DNA of 64,000 nt from Paraburkholderia translucens. GTDB taxonomy: Bacteria > Pseudomonadota > Gammaproteobacteria > Burkholderiales > Burkholderiaceae. The notes beneath the pieces were generated by a model. It was not told the origin of the DNA, searched no databases, and saw only the letters and a list, made by a program, of their open reading frames with translations. This document shows positions 26,308 through 37,676 of the stretch, piece after piece (positions within the stretch are counted from its first letter, which is position 1; every line of letters begins with the position of its first letter). The stretch is taken from the NCBI RefSeq assembly GCF_020881035.1, contig NZ_JAJITC010000015.1, positions 62,001 to 126,000 on the forward strand. Reading direction: 5' to 3'. The position numbers were made by a program, and so were the translations under genes.

Positions 26308-26682
26308 TCACCGCTTCTCCGGTGCGGCCGCGCCGCCTGAACACGGATAGGCGCCTTGCAAGGCACGCAGAATCGCGAGCCCGATCGGAAAGTCGTCGGA
26401 AAGGCCTGGATGGTTCGCGAAGAACGCATCGAGCATCGGATAAACCGTCTGATTGCCGATCGCGAGCGTTTGCGGCGGACAGAACAGCGGCTTCAGTTTC
26501 CTCGAGACCAGATCGCCGTTCGCCCAGCCGAATGCGTTGATCGTGCCGGTGATATACGCCGCATAGATCGAGTTGTTGTCGGCGTGCGCCCATTGCTTGT
26601 ATTGGGCGGCCGTCATCTCGGCGCTCGCGTTCAGAGCGAAACACGCCGTCAGCAAAGCCAGCGCGAATTTCTTTACCCGCAT
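26308..26682 (-). CDS. secreted Rap1a/Tai-like protein
   Basis: 124 residues with a signal peptide (MRVKKFALALLTACFALNASA). The mature part has the pattern Y-x-x-Y-I-x-G, a central FCPP, a segment VYPMLDAFFANHP and a final AYPC, which matches the Rap1a/Tai immunity-protein family: periplasmic, two conserved cysteines, first seen protecting Serratia from T6SS peptidoglycan amidases. No effector gene is adjacent, so it may be an orphan immunity protein or a household member of the fold. Confidence 0.55.
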   Translation of the reverse strand: MRVKKFALALLTACFALNASAEMTAAQYKQWAHADNNSIYAAYITGTINAFGWANGDLVSRKLKPLFCPPQTLAIGNQTVYPMLDAFFANHPGLSDDFPIGLAILRALQGAYPCSGGAAAPEKR

Positions 26683-26790
26683 CGTTGGACCTTCAATGTC
26701 GCTAAATGGGCGCCATTGTAGGCGACGGGCGTGTACCGCGCAGAAGCGCTCGCGCTCGGTAATCCGTCAACGTTGACGCTGGACCTGTCG

Positions 26791-27414
26791 TCACGGCGTG
26801 CCGTTACGGCAATACCTGCGATACCCGTCCCTCCCGGCCAATCGCTCCATATACCCGGCCAGCGCCGGAAAATCATCGTGCTGCTGCGGCGTTTCGAGCC
26901 AGCGGTTCGCGGACAGCGCGATCGGAATATCGGCGAGCGAGAATGCCTCGCCCGCGATATACGCGCCGGTGAGCGCGAGCTGCTGTTCGACGATCGCCAT
27001 ATGCTTCGACCAGTTCACGCACGATGCGGCGATCTGCCGCGGATCCTGATGCTCGGGTGAGCGCCGCACGAGCGCGAGAAACGCATAGCTCCACGAGCGG
27101 TTCAGTTCGCTCGCCTGCCAGTCGATCCATTGATCGCAACGCGCGCGCTCGAGCGGATCGGCCGGATACAGTCCGTCCCCGCGATAACGGTTCGCGAGGT
27201 AACGGATGATCGAGTTCGATTCCCACAGCACGAAGTCACCGTCCCGAATCACGGGGACCATCGCGTTGGGATTGAGCGCGCGAAACTCGGCGACATCGGT
27301 CGAACGGAAGCCCGAGCCCCAGTCTTCCTGTTCGAACGCGAGCCCGAGTTCCGCGCAGGTCCACAGCACCTTGCGCACGTTGATCGAGGTGGTCTTGCCG
27401 AGTATTCGCAGCAT
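26791..27414 (-). CDS. glutathione S-transferase
   Basis: 207 residues. N-terminal thioredoxin-like domain (1-80) with MVPVIRDGDFVLWESNSIIR, which holds the cis-proline and the ESNSI glutathione-binding segment. The all-helical C-terminal domain follows with AGEAFSLADIPI, the N-capping-box region. The catalytic residue is probably S or T near position 9-10 (TTSINVRK). Substrate unknown; single gene. Confidence 0.9.
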   Translation of the reverse strand: MLRILGKTTSINVRKVLWTCAELGLAFEQEDWGSGFRSTDVAEFRALNPNAMVPVIRDGDFVLWESNSIIRYLANRYRGDGLYPADPLERARCDQWIDWQASELNRSWSYAFLALVRRSPEHQDPRQIAASCVNWSKHMAIVEQQLALTGAYIAGEAFSLADIPIALSANRWLETPQQHDDFPALAGYMERLAGRDGYRRYCRNGTP

Positions 27415-27575
27415 GAGTTGTCGTGGGTCGCGCGGGTTGAACGGGATTCAACGAATGGTGCACGAAAGCAGGCCAGTTTGCCATGGGCCTCGCGACCACC
27501 AGGCATCGGCCGCCAATCACCGCTTGACGACCGTGCGAACCGCGTCGAAACCTTTTGTGCGAACGGTCATTTCAA

Positions 27576-28334
27576 TCAATGTGCGGCCTTTGCTGCTCTT
27601 TGCCTGAAGACCAGCAGACTGGTCAGGATGAAGCCGAGAAGCGCGATCGAAGCGGCATAACGGTTCATCGCCAGACCACCATGGTCGATTGGCTTGTCGA
27701 GGAAGTCACCCAGCGCCGCCCCGAGCGGACGAGTCAGAATGAACGCGGCCCAGAAGAGTATCGTCGACGAGATGCTGGTCCAGTAGCGCGCAACCAGGAG
27801 CACCAGCAGCAGGCCGCCGAAAACGATGGCCGCGCCGGTGTAGCCGAGCGCAACCGTGTCAGCGGTCCAGTCGCCCAACGCGGTGCCGAGCGTCTGGGAA
27901 AACATGATCGTCACCCAGTAAAACATCTCCGCCTTGGGCGAAGATACCGTCGTCACGGACACCGAACCCATCACCTTGTACCAGGTGAAGAGCGAGCCCA
28001 GCAGCAAAACGAGAAGGATCGCACTTCCGCCCGCGTAGCCGATCCCGAGAGACCGGTCGGCAAAGTCGGCAAGCGTCGTACCGACTGTCGTTGTGGCGAC
28101 GATGGTGACCCAGTAAAGCAGCGGATTAAACCGGTTTGCGCGGATTTGAGCGCTGACAGCGACGACGAATATCGCCGCGAAAATGATAGTGCCGACAAGG
28201 TAGCCCAGATTCATCGACATCGTGACTGCATCTCCGCCGGTCTCGCCCAGTGTGGTTGCCGCGATCTTGACGATCCAGAAACCAAGCGTGACCTCGGGCA
28301 CCTTGGTCATCGTCATTTGCTTCGTTGTATCCAT
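27576..28334 (-). CDS. COG4705-type membrane protein with four internal repeats
   Basis: 252 residues and about eight membrane helices. A motif LG/VG-x4-D recurs four times, ending at D35, D90, D155 and D210, each at the end of the first helix of a two-helix repeat with an aromatic-Trp start (FW, YW, YW, FW). This matches the uncharacterised COG4705 family. The four symmetric acidic residues inside the membrane suggest a cation path or site. No known function and no informative neighbours. Confidence 0.75.
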   Translation of the reverse strand: MDTTKQMTMTKVPEVTLGFWIVKIAATTLGETGGDAVTMSMNLGYLVGTIIFAAIFVVAVSAQIRANRFNPLLYWVTIVATTTVGTTLADFADRSLGIGYAGGSAILLVLLLGSLFTWYKVMGSVSVTTVSSPKAEMFYWVTIMFSQTLGTALGDWTADTVALGYTGAAIVFGGLLLVLLVARYWTSISSTILFWAAFILTRPLGAALGDFLDKPIDHGGLAMNRYAASIALLGFILTSLLVFRQRAAKAAH

Positions 28335-28556
28335 ATTCCCTCATGTAGACAGTCCAGGGCGCCCGTCATCGACATGCAGAAACGACGCGGCGCCAGGGCG
28401 CCTGCTTCGCGTCTTTCTCCGCAATACGGGGCATCCCGTCAAGAAAAGTAAGTCAACGTTGGCCTCTAGGGTGCATGACGCATCCTTAAGAGAGCCTTAG
28501 ACGCGACGTTGCTTTCCTGTGAGGTGAACCGCGAGCCAGCCGGCATGCAGTTCGTA

Positions 28557-28889
28557 TCAGAAATCACGCTCATCCCACCGCGTGTCGCGCACCTGCACGA
28601 TTCCGGCCTCGATGCGCACTGGAAACACCGCCACGTCTTCGTACGCCGGCGGCGCAAGCACCCTGCCCGTTCTGATGCAGAATCGCGCGCCGTGTCGCGG
28701 GCACACTACCGCGTCGTCCTCGACCGTACCGCCGGTCAGGATCCCGCCGTCATGCGGGCAGATATCCTCGATCGCGTAACAGGTGCCATCCAGATTGAAT
28801 ACCGCCACCTGTGTGCCGTCCACATCGACACTGCGCACCGAACCCGGCGGGAAATCGGATATCGCTGCGACATCGACCCAGCCAGACAT
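28557..28889 (-). CDS. Rieske-type [2Fe-2S] ferredoxin, end of SUF operon
   Basis: 110 residues. The Rieske cluster ligands are C44 and H46 in CPHDGG, and C63 and H66 in CPRHGARF. Length and sequence fit the ferredoxin subunits of non-haem iron oxygenases (NirD/BphF type). It lies 1 bp after sufT in the same transcript, so it could supply electrons for cluster assembly or be a client used to shuttle electrons. No oxygenase gene is nearby. Confidence 0.85.
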   Translation of the reverse strand: MSGWVDVAAISDFPPGSVRSVDVDGTQVAVFNLDGTCYAIEDICPHDGGILTGGTVEDDAVVCPRHGARFCIRTGRVLAPPAYEDVAVFPVRIEAGIVQVRDTRWDERDF

Positions 28890-28890
28890 G

Positions 28891-29247
28891 TCAGAGCATC
28901 CCCAGTTGCAATCGTGCGGCCTCGGACATCCGCTCTTTCGTCCACGGCGGGTCCCAGACCAGTTCCACCCGCACGCTGTTCACGCCTGCCGTCGAATACA
29001 CGGCGTCTTCGACCGTTGCAGGAAACGTCTGCGCGACCGGACAACCGGGCGCAGTCAACGTCATGCGGATCGTCACCTTGCCTGCTTCATCGTCCACGTC
29101 CAGGCCATACACGAGCCCGAGATCATAGATGTTGACGGGAATCTCCGGGTCGAACACCGTACGTAAGGCTTCGATCACGCGCAAACGCAGATCGCCGTCA
29201 CCGGAGTCCAGCGCGTCGGCCCGTTTCAACCAATCGAACCCGCTCAT
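28891..29247 (-). CDS. sufT: SufT, MIP18/DUF59 family Fe-S maturation factor
   Basis: 118 residues with the DUF59 core: ALRTVFDPEIPVNIYDLGLV then IRMTLTAPGCPVAQ. SufT acts in maturation of Fe-S proteins and is typical of SUF operons with SufU. The conserved Cys in the APGCP loop is present. It sits between sufU and the Rieske ferredoxin, with spacings of 27 bp and 1 bp. Confidence 0.88.
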   Translation of the reverse strand: MSGFDWLKRADALDSGDGDLRLRVIEALRTVFDPEIPVNIYDLGLVYGLDVDDEAGKVTIRMTLTAPGCPVAQTFPATVEDAVYSTAGVNSVRVELVWDPPWTKERMSEAARLQLGML

Positions 29248-29274
29248 GTCCGTTCGCCCTCACTGCCCATTGCA

Positions 29275-29730
29275 TCATTCCGTCGATATGGCGTCATGCT
29301 CGTCATGCAACGCTGCACGCAAGGTATGCCATGCGAGCGTCGCGCACTTCACACGCGCCGGAAACTCGCGCACGCCCGAGAGCGCCGCGAGCTTGCCCAG
29401 CTCTGTGCCGTGTTGCGCCGGCGTGTCCGCCGGGGCCGTCACCATCTCATGAAAGGACCCGAAGAGCGCCTCCACTTCCTGCTCGGTGCGGCCCTTCAAG
29501 GACTCCGTCATCAGCGAAGCCGATGCGATCGCGATCGCACAACCGGCCCCCTCGAACCCGGCGTCTTTCACGACACCGTCCTCGATACGCAGATACAGCG
29601 TGATGCGATCTCCGCACAGGGGGTTATATCCCTCCGCCCTGTGATTCGCATGGGTCAGCGCATGGCAGTTTCTCGGCCGACGATAGTGGTCGAAAATGAC
29701 TTCCTGGTAGAGATCGCGCAAGTTGCTCAT
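29275..29730 (-). CDS. sufU: SufU, Fe-S scaffold or sulfur acceptor
   Basis: 151 residues from ATG 29730, which overlaps the sufS stop (ATGA). Zinc/cluster ligands are at the family positions C39, D41 (LCGD), C64 (GAGCAIA) and C129 (VKCATLAW), and the stretch between C64 and C129 is long as in Gram-positive SufU rather than IscU. In that system SufU takes the persulfide from SufS, so this operon needs no sufE. Presence in a betaproteobacterial operon is the notable point. Confidence 0.9.
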   Translation of the reverse strand: MSNLRDLYQEVIFDHYRRPRNCHALTHANHRAEGYNPLCGDRITLYLRIEDGVVKDAGFEGAGCAIAIASASLMTESLKGRTEQEVEALFGSFHEMVTAPADTPAQHGTELGKLAALSGVREFPARVKCATLAWHTLRAALHDEHDAISTE

Positions 29731-30980
29731 TGCCCGAACACCTCCTGCACACGCGCAATTCCTTCGACAAGCGCATCGACCTCGGCCCGCGTGTTGTACA
29801 GCGCGAACGATGCGCGCACGGTTGCCGCAACACCATAGCGCTGCATGACGGGCATCGCGCAATGATGGCCAGCACGCACCGCAATACCGTAATGATCGAG
29901 AATCGTGCCGACGTCGTGCGCGTGAACCCGGTCGAGCACGAACGACAGAATGGCCGCTTTTTCGCGCGCGGTGCCGATCAGCCGCACTTGCGGGACGGCG
30001 CGCAATGCCGCTGTTGCATACGCGAGCAGCTCGGCCTCATGCGCGCCGATCGGATCGGCGCCGATTGCACTCACATAATCGAGCGCCGCCGCGAGTGCGA
30101 TCGCGCCACAAATGTTCGGCGTGCCCGCCTCGAATTTCCATGGAATGGCGTTGTAAACGGTCTTTTCGAACGTGACCGAGCGGATCATTTCACCGCCGCC
30201 TTGCCACGGCGGCATCGCTTCCAGCCTGTCCGCGCGCGCGTAAAGCACGCCGATTCCCGTCGGGCCGTACACCTTGTGCCCCGAGAACGCATAGAAATCG
30301 CAATCGAGCGCCCGCACGTCGACGGGCAGATGTGCCATTGCCTGCGCACCGTCGACCAGCACCGGCACGCCGCGCGCATGGGCCATGCTGGTCAGCCGCG
30401 CGACGGGGTTGACGGTGCCGAGCGCGTTCGACACATGCACGATGGAAACGAGGCGGGTGCGCTCGCCAAGCAGCCGGGCATAGGCATCGACGTCGAGCGC
30501 GCCGCTGTCATCGATCGGCACGACCTTCAGCACCGCGCCAGTTTGCTCGCACACGAGTTGCCAAGGCACGATGTTCGAGTGATGTTCCATGGCGCTAATG
30601 AGAATCTCGTCACCTGGTCTCGCGAGTGGACGCAGATAGCTTTGGGCAACGAGGTTGATCGCCTCCGTCGTACCGCGGACGTACACGATTTCCTCCGCAC
30701 CCGCTGCATTGACGAAGCGCGCAATCCGCGCACGAGCGGCTTCATAAGCGTCCGTGGCCCGCTCGGACAGGTAATGCACGCCGCGATGCACGTTGGCATT
30801 CATGTGCTCGTAATAGGCGCGTTCCGCGTCGATCACGGATGACGGCTTCTGGGTGGTCGCCCCGTTGTCGAGGTACACCAGCGGTGCGCCGCGCACCTGT
30901 TCGCGCAGAATCGGAAAGTCGCTTCGCCAGCGCGCGACCGTTTCAGGGTCCGGGACACACACAGCTTCAAACGGCTTCAT
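29727..30980 (-). CDS. sufS: SufS cysteine desulfurase
   Basis: 417 residues from ATG 30980, overlapping the sufD stop (ATGA). Group II cysteine desulfurase: PLP-binding K236 in AFSGHKVYGPTG, PLP-stacking H in SAMEHHSNIVPW, and catalytic C374 in RAGHHCAMP. It releases sulfur from cysteine as a persulfide for Fe-S assembly. The 71 in-frame codons upstream belong to the sufD region and are rejected. Confidence 0.93.
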   Translation of the reverse strand: MKPFEAVCVPDPETVARWRSDFPILREQVRGAPLVYLDNGATTQKPSSVIDAERAYYEHMNANVHRGVHYLSERATDAYEAARARIARFVNAAGAEEIVYVRGTTEAINLVAQSYLRPLARPGDEILISAMEHHSNIVPWQLVCEQTGAVLKVVPIDDSGALDVDAYARLLGERTRLVSIVHVSNALGTVNPVARLTSMAHARGVPVLVDGAQAMAHLPVDVRALDCDFYAFSGHKVYGPTGIGVLYARADRLEAMPPWQGGGEMIRSVTFEKTVYNAIPWKFEAGTPNICGAIALAAALDYVSAIGADPIGAHEAELLAYATAALRAVPQVRLIGTAREKAAILSFVLDRVHAHDVGTILDHYGIAVRAGHHCAMPVMQRYGVAATVRASFALYNTRAEVDALVEGIARVQEVFGQ

Positions 30981-32302
30981 ATCAGCCCCCGCATATGCTC
31001 GGCTTCCGGCACACGCGCCAGCAGCAGTTGCGTCAGTCCGCTGCGCACCGAGCCGATGTTCACCCGTTCCACGCTGTCGCGCGCAAACGCCCACACGAGC
31101 AATGCCCGCGCCATGCGCTCGTCGATGCCGCGAGAGCGCAGATAGAACAACTGGTTCTCGTCGAGCTGACCGACGGTTGCGCCATGGGTACACTTCACGT
31201 CGTCGGCATGGATTTCCAGTTGCGGCTTCGTGTCGATCTGCGCGTCGCGCGACAGCAGGAGGTTGTAGTTTGCCTGATGCGTGTCGCTCTGCTGTGCGTC
31301 CCGATGCACGATCACGTTTCCGTTGAATACGCCATGCGATGCGCCGTCGAGCACCCCACGGTAGTATTCACGGCTCGTGCCATGCGGCTTCTCGTGATCG
31401 ATGCGCGTGTGATGATCGGCATGTTGCCTCGCGCCCACGAAGTACAGCCCGTTCAGTTCGGCGTATGCATCGGCGGCCTCGAGCCTCGTGTCGATCTGCG
31501 TGCGTGACAGTGCGCCGCCGAGCGCGAACGAATGTGACGTAAAGCGGCTCGCCCGCTGTTGCGCGACGTCGACGCGCGCGATGTGAAAGGCGCTGCGCGC
31601 TTCCTGCTGGAGACGGCAATGCTGGACGTTTGCTTCGTCGCTGGCCACGATCTTCGTCACCGTGTTGAGGAAATATGCATCGTCGGCGATGCCGACGAAC
31701 TGCTCGACGACCGAGCAGCGCGAGCGCGCGTCCGCCAGTATCGCGTTGAAAGGGTGTATCGCGAGGTTGGCCTCATCGGTCAGGAAAAGCACGACGAGCG
31801 GTGCGTCGATCACGCAGCCCGGCGGCAGCAGCAGCACATAGCCGTCGCTCAGAAAAGCCGTGTTCAGCGCCTCGAAGCCATCATGCGCAGCGTGCTGCGC
31901 AATGACGCCCCGCAGCCGTTCCGGTATTTCCCGTATCGCGCGCGCGAAACTACCGACGAATGCGCCATCCGGCAACGCGGGCACGTGCGACAGTCTCGGC
32001 ACATGGCGTCCGTTGACGAACACGAGCCGGCCTGCCGCCTTATCGGGTACGAGGTCCTCCACGATCTGTGCAAGGTCCGGGTCCTCGCTGCGCGACGACG
32101 TCAAATGCCACGGCCGCTTCGCGATCGTGGCCACATTCGTGTACTTCCAGTCTTCCAGCTGGATCGAGGGAAAGCCGAGCCCTTCAAACTGCTCGAACGC
32201 ATCGCGCCGCGCGCTGCTCAGCCACGGGAGATCTGCGCCGGGCAGCGACATCGACTCGGTCCGGAATGCCTGATGGAGGTACTCGAGCGTCGTTTCACTC
32301 AT
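30977..32302 (-). CDS. sufD: SufD, Fe-S assembly complex subunit
   Basis: 441 residues. Beta-helix protein of the SufBC2D complex. Typical C-terminal features are present: FNGNVIVHRDAQQSDTHQ, KPQLEIHADDVKCTHGATVG and FYLRSRGI, the SufB/SufD core with the invariant histidine in CTHGAT. It partners SufB and SufC to build the nascent cluster. It lies 42 bp after sufC and overlaps sufS by 4 bp. Confidence 0.92.
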   Translation of the reverse strand: MSETTLEYLHQAFRTESMSLPGADLPWLSSARRDAFEQFEGLGFPSIQLEDWKYTNVATIAKRPWHLTSSRSEDPDLAQIVEDLVPDKAAGRLVFVNGRHVPRLSHVPALPDGAFVGSFARAIREIPERLRGVIAQHAAHDGFEALNTAFLSDGYVLLLPPGCVIDAPLVVLFLTDEANLAIHPFNAILADARSRCSVVEQFVGIADDAYFLNTVTKIVASDEANVQHCRLQQEARSAFHIARVDVAQQRASRFTSHSFALGGALSRTQIDTRLEAADAYAELNGLYFVGARQHADHHTRIDHEKPHGTSREYYRGVLDGASHGVFNGNVIVHRDAQQSDTHQANYNLLLSRDAQIDTKPQLEIHADDVKCTHGATVGQLDENQLFYLRSRGIDERMARALLVWAFARDSVERVNIGSVRSGLTQLLLARVPEAEHMRGLI

Positions 32303-32344
32303 TGGACGTCCACTCCTCGCAACATCATGTGGGGTTACCTCGCG

Positions 32345-33127
<783 letters not shown>

Positions 33128-33140
33128 GGTCGTCGTCCCG

Positions 33141-34589
<1,449 letters not shown>

Positions 34590-34601
34590 GCATGACCTCC
34601 T

Positions 34602-35132
34602 TCAACGTTTCTGCGGCGTCATGGCAGGCTTGCGTGGCGAGAACGAAATCACCTGTGTGCGGTCGATTCCCGCATGATCCAGCGGCAACCCGCCGCGCGC
34701 GTGAATTGCGCTGATGTCGGCCTTCCTCAGTGTCGAGCCTGCCATATCGGCGAGCGACACCTGGCGGAGCGCTTCCAGTATCAGCCGGTCGACCTTCTGC
34801 CAGTTCGCACGAGCGCTGCAAACCGCCTCCTGGGTGCACAGCCCCGGCAACGCGCTGCACTCGGTCATCCCGAACGGCCCGTCGATGACGGAGATGACGT
34901 CGGACAGCGTGATTTGCTGCGGCGGCAGCGCGAGCTGATAGCCACCGCTCACCCCTCGCACCGACACGAGCACGCCACCGCGGACGAGCGTCTTCATCAG
35001 CTTCGACACGGTCGGCGCCGGGATGCCGGTGGTCTCGGCGAGGCTGCCGGCACTCTTCACGGCGTCCGGACTGCGTGCCATCGTGATCACGATCACGGTG
35101 GCGTAATCGGCCAGCTTGCTCATCCGCAACAT
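34602..35132 (-). CDS. Rrf2-family SUF operon regulator
   Basis: 176 residues. N-terminal winged helix (1-75) with KLADYATVIVITMA then GIPAPTVSKLMKTL. Three cysteines C92, C99 and C105 lie in TECSALPGLCTQEAVC, the cluster-binding pattern of IscR-like proteins. It heads the operon, so it probably senses cluster status and represses or activates its own transcript. The promoter must lie just upstream (35133-35230); I did not find a clean palindrome there. Confidence 0.88.
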   Translation of the reverse strand: MLRMSKLADYATVIVITMARSPDAVKSAGSLAETTGIPAPTVSKLMKTLVRGGVLVSVRGVSGGYQLALPPQQITLSDVISVIDGPFGMTECSALPGLCTQEAVCSARANWQKVDRLILEALRQVSLADMAGSTLRKADISAIHARGGLPLDHAGIDRTQVISFSPRKPAMTPQKR

Positions 35133-35573
35133 GACTGTGCCCCACCTATCCGTCGACGTCGAATGGGTACCGGATTAGTCCCGATTCATTAAGAAGGGTA
35201 GCACCTGTACCTGGGATATATGAAAGACATCACTGTGCGTGCATGTTCTTGCCGGATTCGGCCGGATTGTCGTCGCCCAAACCGGACCGGATCTTCGCTC
35301 CTTCGCAGTCGCGGATTATGAAGGTATGCGAATTGCTGGTCCGTATGCGATTGCTTCGCTACCGGGTGATTGTCTGTAGCGGGTGCTGGCCGTTGCATCA
35401 CTCAGCCGATTCATTTCCGAAACGCTACCGCCTGCAATGAGAGAACGATGTCGGGGAATATTTCGCACGTCCCAATCGTTTACCGTAGCGACATCACCGT
35501 AAGGGCCGCGGCATCCGCCCACTAGCATGGCGTGCGCGCGGCGCCGCGTGGTCCGTCCATAGGAGAGTTGAAC
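35133..35573. other. intergenic region between SUF operon and small lipoprotein gene
   Basis: About 440 bp with no credible gene. The SUF promoter should lie in the first 100 bp, where the minus strand contains GGGACTAATCCGGTACCC, an imperfect inverted repeat that could be the Rrf2 site. Nothing else recognised. Confidence 0.3.
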
Positions 35574-35729
35574 ATGAGACTGTCAAGACTGGTATCGACC
35601 ACATTCGTGATCCTCGCGCTGGGGTTCGCATCGCTCTCGCTGACCGCCTGTCAATCCACCGGCGACATGAGTTCGTCGGGCAGCGGCAGCGGCAGTAGCA
35701 GCGGTAGCAGCAGTGGCGGCGGCTACTGA
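35574..35729 (+). CDS. small Ser/Gly-rich lipoprotein
   Basis: 51 residues from ATG 35574, with GGAGAG upstream. Signal peptide MRLSRLVSTTFVILALGF ends in the lipobox LTAC. The mature part is only about 26 residues, almost all Ser and Gly (repeats of SGS and SSG). This is a tiny lipid-anchored peptide of unknown role; the repetitive tail may vary in length between strains. Confidence 0.65.
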   Translation: MRLSRLVSTTFVILALGFASLSLTACQSTGDMSSSGSGSGSSSGSSSGGGY

Positions 35730-36003
35730 TTCTGACGCTTGCGCGAGCGCCTTCTCGGGGTGAACGCCGAGGCGGACCCGCTCTTGCTGCTGCGGCAACA
35801 GCGCAGGCGGCGCTCGGCCGCCCCGCCTCCCGCACCGATTGCGCGGCCATTGCCCGCGCGGCAGCGCGCCGCAGCACGCTGCTGCGACTCCTCAAGATGC
35901 CCAGCGAGCGGCCCCGCTCTGGCCCCCACGGCACTGTGCAGTTTTTTCAATCACCTGGATGCTCCGCGGCGCGTCGAGGAATTCCGACGCATTCTCCCTA
36001 ACC

Positions 36004-36186
36004 TCAGCCACCGCCTATCCCCTGCAGCACCTTGCCCGTGCCGCCGCACAGGGCGCACGCTACACCCCCGACCGAGCCCGCTCCAAGGCAGGCCGGACAG
36101 AGGTCCTCGCCGACGCCAGGCGCGTCGGCCGGCCCTTCATCACCGGGATTGAGGGGCTTTTGGTCATCTGGCGTTGATGGGTCCAT
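36004..36186 (-). CDS. mini DnaJ-type zinc-finger protein
   Basis: 60 residues from ATG 36186, preceded by GGAGGA. The first half is Pro/Asp-rich and disordered. The second half has two CxxCxGxG modules (CPACLGAG and CALCGGTG), the DnaJ/Tsi-type zinc-binding motif, which together make one zinc site. There is no J domain. It may be a small chaperone-like or redox zinc protein; function unknown. Confidence 0.65.
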   Translation of the reverse strand: MDPSTPDDQKPLNPGDEGPADAPGVGEDLCPACLGAGSVGGVACALCGGTGKVLQGIGGG

Positions 36187-36369
36187 GGAATCCTCCGCCG
36201 AAACTGTATATGTTCGATGAAGCAACAAGCGGACCGCACGCGCTGCGCACTCCCGCGTTAGCGACGGCTGTACGAAAGTGTTGCCATACGAACGGTTCGT
36301 CAGACTTATCAAGCCGGTCCCAGCGGTTTAAAGTCCAGTGCACCAGCAACACACAACAAGGAGACAGCC

Positions 36370-36585
36370 ATGCTGAGCCCGCATGAATTCGCGACACTGC
36401 TCCTCGTCGAAACCGAGCCTGAGCACAGTCGCCTCGACCGCAGTGAATTGATGGCACTGATGGACCAGCACCTGGTCGCGCTCGAAAAAACCGCAAGCGG
36501 CGCTTCGCTGCCAAGACTCACACCAGCCGGTCACTCGCTGTTGCACACGTTGGCCTTGTTGCGACTGACTGACACCCGCTACTAG
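36370..36585 (+). CDS. small hypothetical protein
   Basis: 71 residues from ATG 36370, with a strong AAGGAGA site about 10 bp upstream. Mostly helical: MLSPHEFATLLLVETEPEH, then DRSELMALMDQHLVALE and SLPRLTPAGHSLLHTLALL. The N-terminal SPHEFATLLL with the later LTPAGHSLL pattern suggests a small helical-bundle protein of the type often next to stress genes. No signal peptide. Not identified. Confidence 0.6.
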   Translation: MLSPHEFATLLLVETEPEHSRLDRSELMALMDQHLVALEKTASGASLPRLTPAGHSLLHTLALLRLTDTRY

Positions 36586-36682
36586 GCCCATCGCCACTGT
36601 TCCATCGGCTCCCGCTATGTAATTGCTTCGCGCGTTACTGGAGCGCCGGAGTGCGCCCGTTTGGCATGCGCATCGCGGATTG

Positions 36683-37582
36683 TCATGCGGTTTTCAGCGT
36701 CGCCTGCTCGCGGATCATGTCGTACAGCGCCTGCGCGGCCGGCGAGAACTGGGCGGTCTTGCGCGCCACGAGCACCAGCGTGCGGGACACGGCAGGTTGC
36801 GTGAGCTCGACGGTACGCACGTTCGGATATGCGCCCTTCTGCAACGCGAGCGCGGGCACCACGGCCGCGCCGACGCGTTGCGCGACGAGCCCAAGCGCGG
36901 TCGAACTGCGCTGCACCTCGTAGAACGAACGCAGCGCGAGCTCGCTCGATTCCAGCGCGACGTCGAGCAGTGCCCGATTGCCGCTGACCTCGCCGGCGAA
37001 AATCAGCGGAAACGCCTGCAACTGCCGCCACGCGATGCGCCGGCGCTTCGCGAGCGGATGATCCTCGTGGCAGATCAGCACGTAGCGGTCTTTGGTGAGC
37101 GGCACGGCCGCGAGATCAGGATGATGCTCGCGCGCGATATTGATGCCGAACTCGACCTCCCGGCGCAGCACCGCCTCCTCCACCGCCGACGACGCATGAT
37201 CGAGAATCTTGATGCGGTTATGCGGATAGCGCGCCGAATAGGCCTGCAGGATGCGCGGCAGGTACTGAACGCCGACAGTCGGCACGCACGCGATCGACAC
37301 GTCACCGCGCCGCGCGATCCCCGTTTCGCGAATCTCGGCCAGCGCATCGGCGAGTTCGCCGAGCAGCCGGCGCGCCTGCGGCAGAAAATTGCGGCCGATT
37401 TCCGTGAGCGCCATCGAGCGCGTGGTGCGCTCGATCAGCGTGACGCCAAGATAGGTTTCGAGCTTGCGCAGCCGCTGCGTGATCGCCGTTTGCGTCACGT
37501 GCAGCGAATCGGCCGCGGCCTGGAAGCTGCCGCGATCGGCAATCGCGACGAAAGCCTGCACGCCGAGGGTGTCGATTTTCAT
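36683..37582 (-). CDS. LysR-family transcriptional regulator
   Basis: 299 residues. Winged helix-turn-helix at 1-60 (GVQAFVAIADRGSFQAAADS, then TQTAITQRLRKLE) and a type 2 periplasmic-binding effector domain. It is divergent from the trans-aconitate methyltransferase gene with 94 bp between start codons, the usual LysR arrangement, so that gene is the likely target. An inverted repeat lies in the gap. Confidence 0.9.
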   Translation of the reverse strand: MKIDTLGVQAFVAIADRGSFQAAADSLHVTQTAITQRLRKLETYLGVTLIERTTRSMALTEIGRNFLPQARRLLGELADALAEIRETGIARRGDVSIACVPTVGVQYLPRILQAYSARYPHNRIKILDHASSAVEEAVLRREVEFGINIAREHHPDLAAVPLTKDRYVLICHEDHPLAKRRRIAWRQLQAFPLIFAGEVSGNRALLDVALESSELALRSFYEVQRSSTALGLVAQRVGAAVVPALALQKGAYPNVRTVELTQPAVSRTLVLVARKTAQFSPAAQALYDMIREQATLKTA

Positions 37583-37586
37583 TAGA

Positions 37587-37619
37587 AAAATGAAGCAATC
37601 GGAATCATAAATTCATTTT
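37587..37619. promoter_or_regulatory. inverted repeat in the LysR/tam divergent promoter
   Basis: Exact arms AAAATGAA and TTCATTTT separated by 17 bp, in AT-rich DNA immediately upstream of the LysR start. The size fits a LysR-type binding region with autoregulation. The tam ribosome site is 60 bp further on. Confidence 0.5.
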
Positions 37620-37676
37620 ACTCTGCCCCGCGAGCGGCCGAGAATGCCCTCACCGAACCCCACCGAGGAGCGAGCA

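Noticed and set aside
35839..36177. Plus-strand frame over the mini zinc-finger gene
   Set aside because: The minus-strand frame has CxxCxGxG motifs and a GGAGGA site; the plus frame has neither.
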